Shown piece by piece: positions 34,919 to 39,130 of a stretch of DNA of 39,130 nucleotides. The position numbers and the translations under genes are program-made. Every line of letters begins with the position of its first letter. The first letter of the stretch is position 1. The notes beneath the pieces were generated by a model. The model saw only the letters and a program-made list of their open reading frames with translations. It was not told where the DNA came from and did no database searches. Source of the stretch: an uncultured Bacteroidaceae bacterium (lineage in GTDB: Bacteria > Bacteroidota > Bacteroidia > Bacteroidales > Bacteroidaceae). The stretch spans positions 1-39,130 of the forward strand of contig CAJOGQ010000016.1 in NCBI GenBank assembly GCA_905234125.1, written 5' to 3'.

Positions 34919-36102
34919 TTAATACAGCAGGCCAAACATCCAGAGAGGAATCTTGTTGCCAAAGCCGATTTCTATTCCATCTGCGACAACAAAGCTGTTG
35001 GGGATGTCTTTGATCTGATCAAACCCCTTATTCTTACCACCCACCTCAAAGAGGTATTTATTGTTTATCAACAGGTCGCCCTGTTTCGGGTACTGGATAG
35101 TATGCCCCTGAGCAAGCATGGCTGCGAACAGTGACTCGCGGATAGTCCCTGTGTCAGCATTTGTGGTCAAAGCATGCATAAGGTTGGGATTATTGAAAAG
35201 AATCTTCTCCGGCTTTCCTAATGCCTTGAGATCCTTCCGGTCTGTATATAACAGTCTCAAGAGGGCTGCACGATGGAGCAGGAATAGAAGACGGATGAGC
35301 TGGTTGCGCGTCGTGGACAAAGCGTCGCATAGAGAAGATATGTTGGGGGTGAAAGGCTTCATCTGGGCTAACAGAGCTAAAAGGCGTTTGGCCTTCTGCA
35401 ATGTCTCATATTCAATCTTTTCGACTGCAGGAATGTCATTCTCTATGACTGTGGTTATGATCTTCTGAATTCTCTCATAATAGCTGGTGACGGAGGACGT
35501 CTCAAGAAAGAACGGATAGTAGCCCTGCTGAACATAACGTTCAAAATGAGGCAGCACCTTGAGTTTTGATGCAATGCCCGCAGCTATCTGCTGGTGTCGT
35601 ATGAGAATGTCGTCAAAAGCTAATGTCTCCAACTGGGCAGCACCACTGATGGCAAGATATTCACGGAAAGACAATCCTTCTAAATGATAGCTACGCAGAC
35701 GGCGTGAAAGGTCAGCCTCAGCATTATCGATTTCTAATAAGGAAGATCCCGTGAAGACAATATGGAGTGAAGGATAGCTGTCGTAGATGTTTTTGACAGC
35801 TTTGATCCAGCCTGGATAACGATGTACCTCATCAATGAAAATATGCGTTACACCATGTGTGTAGAGATATTCGGTCAGTTCCTGCAAGGTATGGGTGCTG
35901 AACCAGATGTTGTCGAGTGAAACATAAAAAGCTTTAGACCAATCGGGGAAGGTTAGCTTGATATGCTGCAAGAGCATGGTGGTTTTGCCTACGCCACGAG
36001 CTCCCTTGATGCCGATGAGCCGTTCTTCCCATTCTATCTGTGAATATAATTGCAATTGGTTTCTTCCAAAAGGCGGTTATATGCCATGAATAATGCTTCC
36101 AT
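34919..36102 (-). pseudogene. DUF4143-type ATPase with frameshift near the N-terminus
   Basis: ORF 34919-36055 has GIKGARGVGKTTMLLQHIKL Walker A; expected N-term MEALFMAYNRLLEETNCNYI lies in another frame from ATG 36102 and stops at 36034. Confidence 0.7.
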
Positions 36103-36130
36103 ATTGAATTGAATGTTTGATTTGATGATG

Positions 36131-36138
36131 CAAAGATA
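36131..36138 (-). promoter_or_regulatory. -7 box (TATCTTTG) for the frameshifted ATPase
   Basis: CAAAGATA on the plus strand upstream of the ATG at 36102. Confidence 0.55.
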
Positions 36139-36146
36139 CGGAAAAG

Positions 36147-36228
36147 TTTCTTTTGAAAGAAAGAATTTGTGTCAAAAAGTTTCTTTTAAAGGAAAATTCT
36201 TTGCATAATTTGTTTCTTTGTAAAGAAA
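36147..36228. promoter_or_regulatory. Three TTTCTTT-NN-AAAGAAA near-palindromes at 33-bp period
   Basis: 36147-36162, 36180-36195, 36213-36228; immediately upstream of the -7 box. Confidence 0.6.
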
Positions 36229-36231
36229 AGT

Positions 36232-36353
36232 GGGGAGTTGACAGTTGAGAGTTGACAGTTGATAGTTGAGAGTATTTTAATGGTTATGGGTTATTGGTTA
36301 TTGAAGGGGGATAGTATAGAGTATAGAGTTTAGAGTTTAGAGTTAAAGTCCCG
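36232..36353. repeat. Composite dispersed repeat (GTTGACAGTTGAGAG..., GGTTATGGGTTATTGG, TAGAGTTTAGAGTT)
   Basis: Same words as the other copies. Confidence 0.85.
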
Positions 36354-36416
36354 CAGAAATGGGGGAAATGAAGGAAAGGGAGCTTCTTGCGAGAAGCTGG
36401 CCATGCGGGATGTAAG

Positions 36417-36457
36417 ATAATGGTTATTGGTTATGGGTTATTGGTTATTGAGGGGAG
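36417..36457. repeat. GGTTATTGGTTATGGGTTATTGGTTATTGAGGGG dispersed repeat
   Basis: Ends at the stop of the ATPase remnant, same context as 34880-34918. Confidence 0.8.
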
Positions 36458-36568
36458 TTAATACAGAAGTCCGAACATCCAAAGGGGAATGCGATTTCCA
36501 TGGCCAACTTCTGTGTCATCAACTGCGAGGAAACTGTCTGGTATATCTTTTATCTGTTCAAAGGATTT
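36458..36568 (-). pseudogene. C-terminal stub of a second DUF4143-type ATPase
   Basis: Minus-strand translation SFEQIKDIPDSFLAVDDTEVGHGNRIPLWMFGLLY* aligns with GFDQIKDIPNSFVVADGIEIGFGNKIPLWMFGLLY* of 34919-36055. Confidence 0.85.
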
Positions 36569-36651
36569 ATAGTTGAATCTGCAAATATTGAGGCTATTTT
36601 TGCATTTTGAACCTCAAATTATCCGCAAAATTCACATATTGAACTATAAAA
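36567..36651. repeat. ~85-bp inverted-repeat element at the truncation point
   Basis: TTTATAGTTGAAT...ATATTGAACTATAAA termini with further inverted similarity (TTGAGG/CCTCAA). Confidence 0.5.
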
Positions 36652-36800
36652 TGGTTCCTGCATGATCAAAGGACGATTCTCTGATCCGTTTCAGTTTGAT
36701 GGAAGAGTACTTGATTTAGCGAAGAAGGTGGAGGGTGTAATACCCTCTCTGCCCTATGGGCATCTCTCCCTGTGAGGGCGAGAGCCATGCGGGGTGGGGG

Positions 36801-36880
36801 AGAGTTGAGGGTTGACAGTTGATAGTATTTTAATGGTTATGGGTTATTGGTTATGGGTTATGGGTTATTGGTTATTGAGT
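36801..36880. repeat. Composite dispersed repeat upstream of the helicase start
   Basis: agagttgagggttgacagttgatagtattttaatggttatgggttattggttatgggttatgggttattggttattgag. Confidence 0.85.
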
Positions 36881-36881
36881 T

Positions 36882-38753
36882 ATGCTTCGTGATTATCAGA
36901 TAGAGATGCTTGACAGGCTGGAAAGAGCTTGGCAAGGACATCGCAGTGTATTGGTGCAGATGCCGACAGGAACGGGAAAGACCGTCCTGCTGGCAGAGGT
37001 GGTGCGTGACCAGATGAAGCTGGTGGATGCACCATCCGTGCTGATTGTGGCACATCGTCGGGAACTGATTGAACAGATCAGGAACACGTTGAAGCGGTAT
37101 GGGCTGGATGGTGCGAATGTGGTGGTGGAGAGCATCCAGAAACTGTCATCCCCCACCAGTCAACTGTCACCTGTCAACTATCAACTGGTCATCGTTGATG
37201 AAGCCCACCACGCTCTGGCCAAGACCTACAGGATGCTGTGGGAGAGATGGCCGGAGGCGAAGTTCCTGGGACTGACCGCCACCCCATGCAGACTGAGCGG
37301 GGAGGCCTTCACGGATCTGTTCGAGGTGCTGCTGCAGTCGTGGACGATCCAGACCTTCATCGACAAGGGATGGCTGAGCGACTTCGAGTATGTGAGCGCT
37401 GCCCCTGACAACAGGATGATGCAGCAGGTGAGGGGACTCAGGAAGCGGGGGCTGGGGGGCGACTACCAGGAGAAGGAGATGTGTGCAGTGCTGGATGTGC
37501 CCGAGAGCATCGAACACCTGTACAAGACCTACAAATCTTTTGCGGATGGAAAGAAGGGCATCGTGTATGCCATCAACCAGCAGCATGCCCGGCATATCGA
37601 CGCCTATTACCGGGAACAGGGCGTCAACTGCTGCGTGATTGACAGCAGGACACCTGCTAAGGAGAGGCAAAGGATGGTGGAGGACTACAGGAACGGACGG
37701 ATAGACGTGCTGGTGAACGTGGACATCTTCTCGAACGGCTTCGACTGTCCGGAAGTGGAGTTCATCCAGCTAGCACGTCCCACCTTGTCGCTCTCCCTCT
37801 ACCTCCAGCAGGTGGGTCGCGGCATGCGCATCAGCCAAGGCAAGGAGGCGGTGATGATCCTTGACCAGGTGGGCATGTACCAGACCTTCGGGCTCCCCAC
37901 GGATGAGCATGACTGGGGACAGGCCTTCCTCGGGAAACTCGCTGGCAAGGGCAATCCGTCGGAGGTGAGGGGCATCGTCGTCAGGGATGACATGGACGAC
38001 AAGGAGCTGGTGAACCTGGAGATGGTGCGCATCAAACGCAGTGGGGAGGCACACCGCAATGTGGAGGTGTTCATCCAGAACGGGAAATATGGCATCATGT
38101 TCGACGGGAAGGTGACCTGCCCCGCACAGTTCGAACGCATCAGGAGACTTTCCGACGGCTATTTCGCACTGGCCACCTATCCTTACCTCATATACAGGAA
38201 CAAGGTGACGGTGATAGACAGGCAGGGACGTGACCTGAAGGCATCGCTCTATGGAAAGGTCAAGCAGGAGGGAGACCTCTTCCATGGCCAGTCCTCGGAA
38301 GGCAAGATGACGTACTGGGATGGCAAGGGCAGGACCTATTATGATGCACCGCCCGCTTTTGAGCGAGTGGGCAATCTGGACATGGTCAGGACCGGCAAGA
38401 ACCAGTACCAGCTCAGGAGACCCTCGACATTGATGCCGAGACCTGTCTGCAAGAAGGACATCTTCTACAATGACAAGCTGACGGTCATCAACGACATCGT
38501 CATCCTCAACGATGACAACCACACCGTGCTGAAGCCATCCTGCTATTTCGGTGACAGGATGCTGGTGGAGGCGAGGAGGAACGGCCATCGGTCATTCAGG
38601 TGGGTCACGCTTGCCGATGGCCTCACGGACGAATACACCGATGATCTGTATTGGGAAGGGAGCACGGAACCTCTCTGGAAAGACACCAGAATGGTGAATG
38701 CCGGGACGGGCAAGCTGGAATATATGAGTCCTGAGTGGGGAGTTGAGAGTTGA
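36882..38753 (+). CDS. Superfamily II DEAD/DEAH helicase with C-terminal WG-repeat-like region
   Basis: LRDYQIEMLDRLERAW..VQMPTGTGKTVLLAEV; DEAHHALAKTYR; GLTATPCRL; QVGRGMR; C-term YGIMFDGKVTCPAQFERIRRLSDGYFAL. Confidence 0.85.
   Translation: MLRDYQIEMLDRLERAWQGHRSVLVQMPTGTGKTVLLAEVVRDQMKLVDAPSVLIVAHRRELIEQIRNTLKRYGLDGANVVVESIQKLSSPTSQLSPVNYQLVIVDEAHHALAKTYRMLWERWPEAKFLGLTATPCRLSGEAFTDLFEVLLQSWTIQTFIDKGWLSDFEYVSAAPDNRMMQQVRGLRKRGLGGDYQEKEMCAVLDVPESIEHLYKTYKSFADGKKGIVYAINQQHARHIDAYYREQGVNCCVIDSRTPAKERQRMVEDYRNGRIDVLVNVDIFSNGFDCPEVEFIQLARPTLSLSLYLQQVGRGMRISQGKEAVMILDQVGMYQTFGLPTDEHDWGQAFLGKLAGKGNPSEVRGIVVRDDMDDKELVNLEMVRIKRSGEAHRNVEVFIQNGKYGIMFDGKVTCPAQFERIRRLSDGYFALATYPYLIYRNKVTVIDRQGRDLKASLYGKVKQEGDLFHGQSSEGKMTYWDGKGRTYYDAPPAFERVGNLDMVRTGKNQYQLRRPSTLMPRPVCKKDIFYNDKLTVINDIVILNDDNHTVLKPSCYFGDRMLVEARRNGHRSFRWVTLADGLTDEYTDDLYWEGSTEPLWKDTRMVNAGTGKLEYMSPEWGVES
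37159..37187. repeat. GTCAACTGTCACCTGTCAACTATCAACTG dispersed repeat within the helicase ORF
   Basis: In-frame translation SQLSPVNYQL just before VIVDEAHH. Confidence 0.75.
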
Positions 38754-38812
38754 GGGTGTGTAATGGTTATTGGTTATAGGTTATTGGTTATTGAGGCCAT
38801 GCGGGGTGGGGG
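38741..38812. repeat. Composite dispersed repeat containing the helicase stop codon
   Basis: agttgagagttgagggtgtgtaatggttattggttataggttattggttattgaggccatgcggggtgggg. Confidence 0.85.
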
Positions 38813-38820
38813 GTAGAGCT

Positions 38821-39005
38821 TATCAAGTTGACAGGTGACAGTTGACAGCTTATCAAGTTGACAGTTTAGAGTTTAGAGTTGAGAGTTTAGGGTTGAGAGT
38901 TTAGGGTTTAGAGTTTAGGGTTTAGAGTTTAGGGTTTAGAGTTGAGAGTTTAGGGTTGAGAGTTTAGGGTTGAGAGTTTAGAGGGATGAGAGTTTAGAGG
39001 GATGA
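38821..39005. repeat. Long TTTAGAG/TTTAGGG/TTGAGAG repeat tract
   Basis: tatcaagttgacag x2 followed by many gagtttagggttgagagtttaggg words. Confidence 0.9.
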
Positions 39006-39074
39006 GTAAGAATAATAAAAGTTAAAACTTAAGTTTTAATTGGTGGAAATGCTCGTGGATTGGCTAAAAAGTTG

Positions 39075-39082
39075 TACCTTTG
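39075..39082 (+). promoter_or_regulatory. -7 box TACCTTTG for the gene entering at the right edge
   Basis: TAnnTTTG consensus upstream of ATG 39114. Confidence 0.55.
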
Positions 39083-39113
39083 CACTCAAATTTGTAAATA
39101 TCGAAAGAAAACA

Positions 39114-39130
39114 ATGAAAAGAATAGCAAT
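39114..39130 (+). CDS. Start of a partial CDS (MKRIA...), truncated by the window edge
   Basis: ATGAAAAGAATAGCAAT following a -7 box. Confidence 0.4.

Noticed and set aside
36690-36800. Possible remnant gene around GTAATACCCTCTCTGCCCTATGGGCATCTCTCCC
   Set aside because: No sustained frame; reads like another dispersed intergenic word
38850-38990. TTTAGGG/TTAGGG-rich tract resembling telomeric repeats
   Set aside because: Irregular mix with TTTAGAG and TTGAGAG words, internal to a bacterial-type chromosome with a gene starting just after; part of the dispersed repeat family

Overview
The window looks like a Bacteroidales (Prevotellaceae-like) chromosome. This rests on TAnnTTTG-type -7 promoter boxes and gene content; no search was run. 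Positions ~1-31000 are mostly conserved core genes: holA, an XRE regulator, tRNA-Arg(CCG), an OmpA-type protein, an ATP-grasp protein, a GH127-like enzyme with an MFS sugar-acid transporter, folB, a stand-alone NrdJ C-terminal-like protein, a nitroreductase, dnaA, mlaD-like, an N-acetylmuramoyl-L-alanine amidase, a TonB-dependent receptor, the mreB-mreC-mreD-mrdA-rodA cluster preceded by a single-domain IMP cyclohydrolase (PurH N-terminal half), TonB-C, nudC-like, a GH25 lysozyme, panD and panC. Positions ~31000-39130 are an accessory, repeat-rich region. It holds three DUF4143-type ATPases (one intact, one frameshifted, one reduced to a C-terminal stub), a truncated RelE-like ORF, an overlapping DUF3800 + BECR-RNase-like gene pair, and an SF2 helicase with a WG-like tail. 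The most unusual signals are: (i) families of word-like dispersed repeats (GAGAGTTGA.., GGTTATTGGTTATGGG.., GGAGCAAGGGGCAAGG..) that sit at gene ends, in several cases touch or supply the stop codon, and in two genes are read in frame as SQLSTLNYQL-like peptide; (ii) a 148-bp palindromic MITE-like element in two copies with direct-repeat flanks; (iii) a dense TTTACAA/TTGTAAA cluster upstream of an XRE regulator; (iv) three near-palindromes at exactly 33-bp period upstream of a DUF4143 ATPase; (v) the DUF3800/nuclease-like pair. All family calls come from reading the sequence and need database confirmation.
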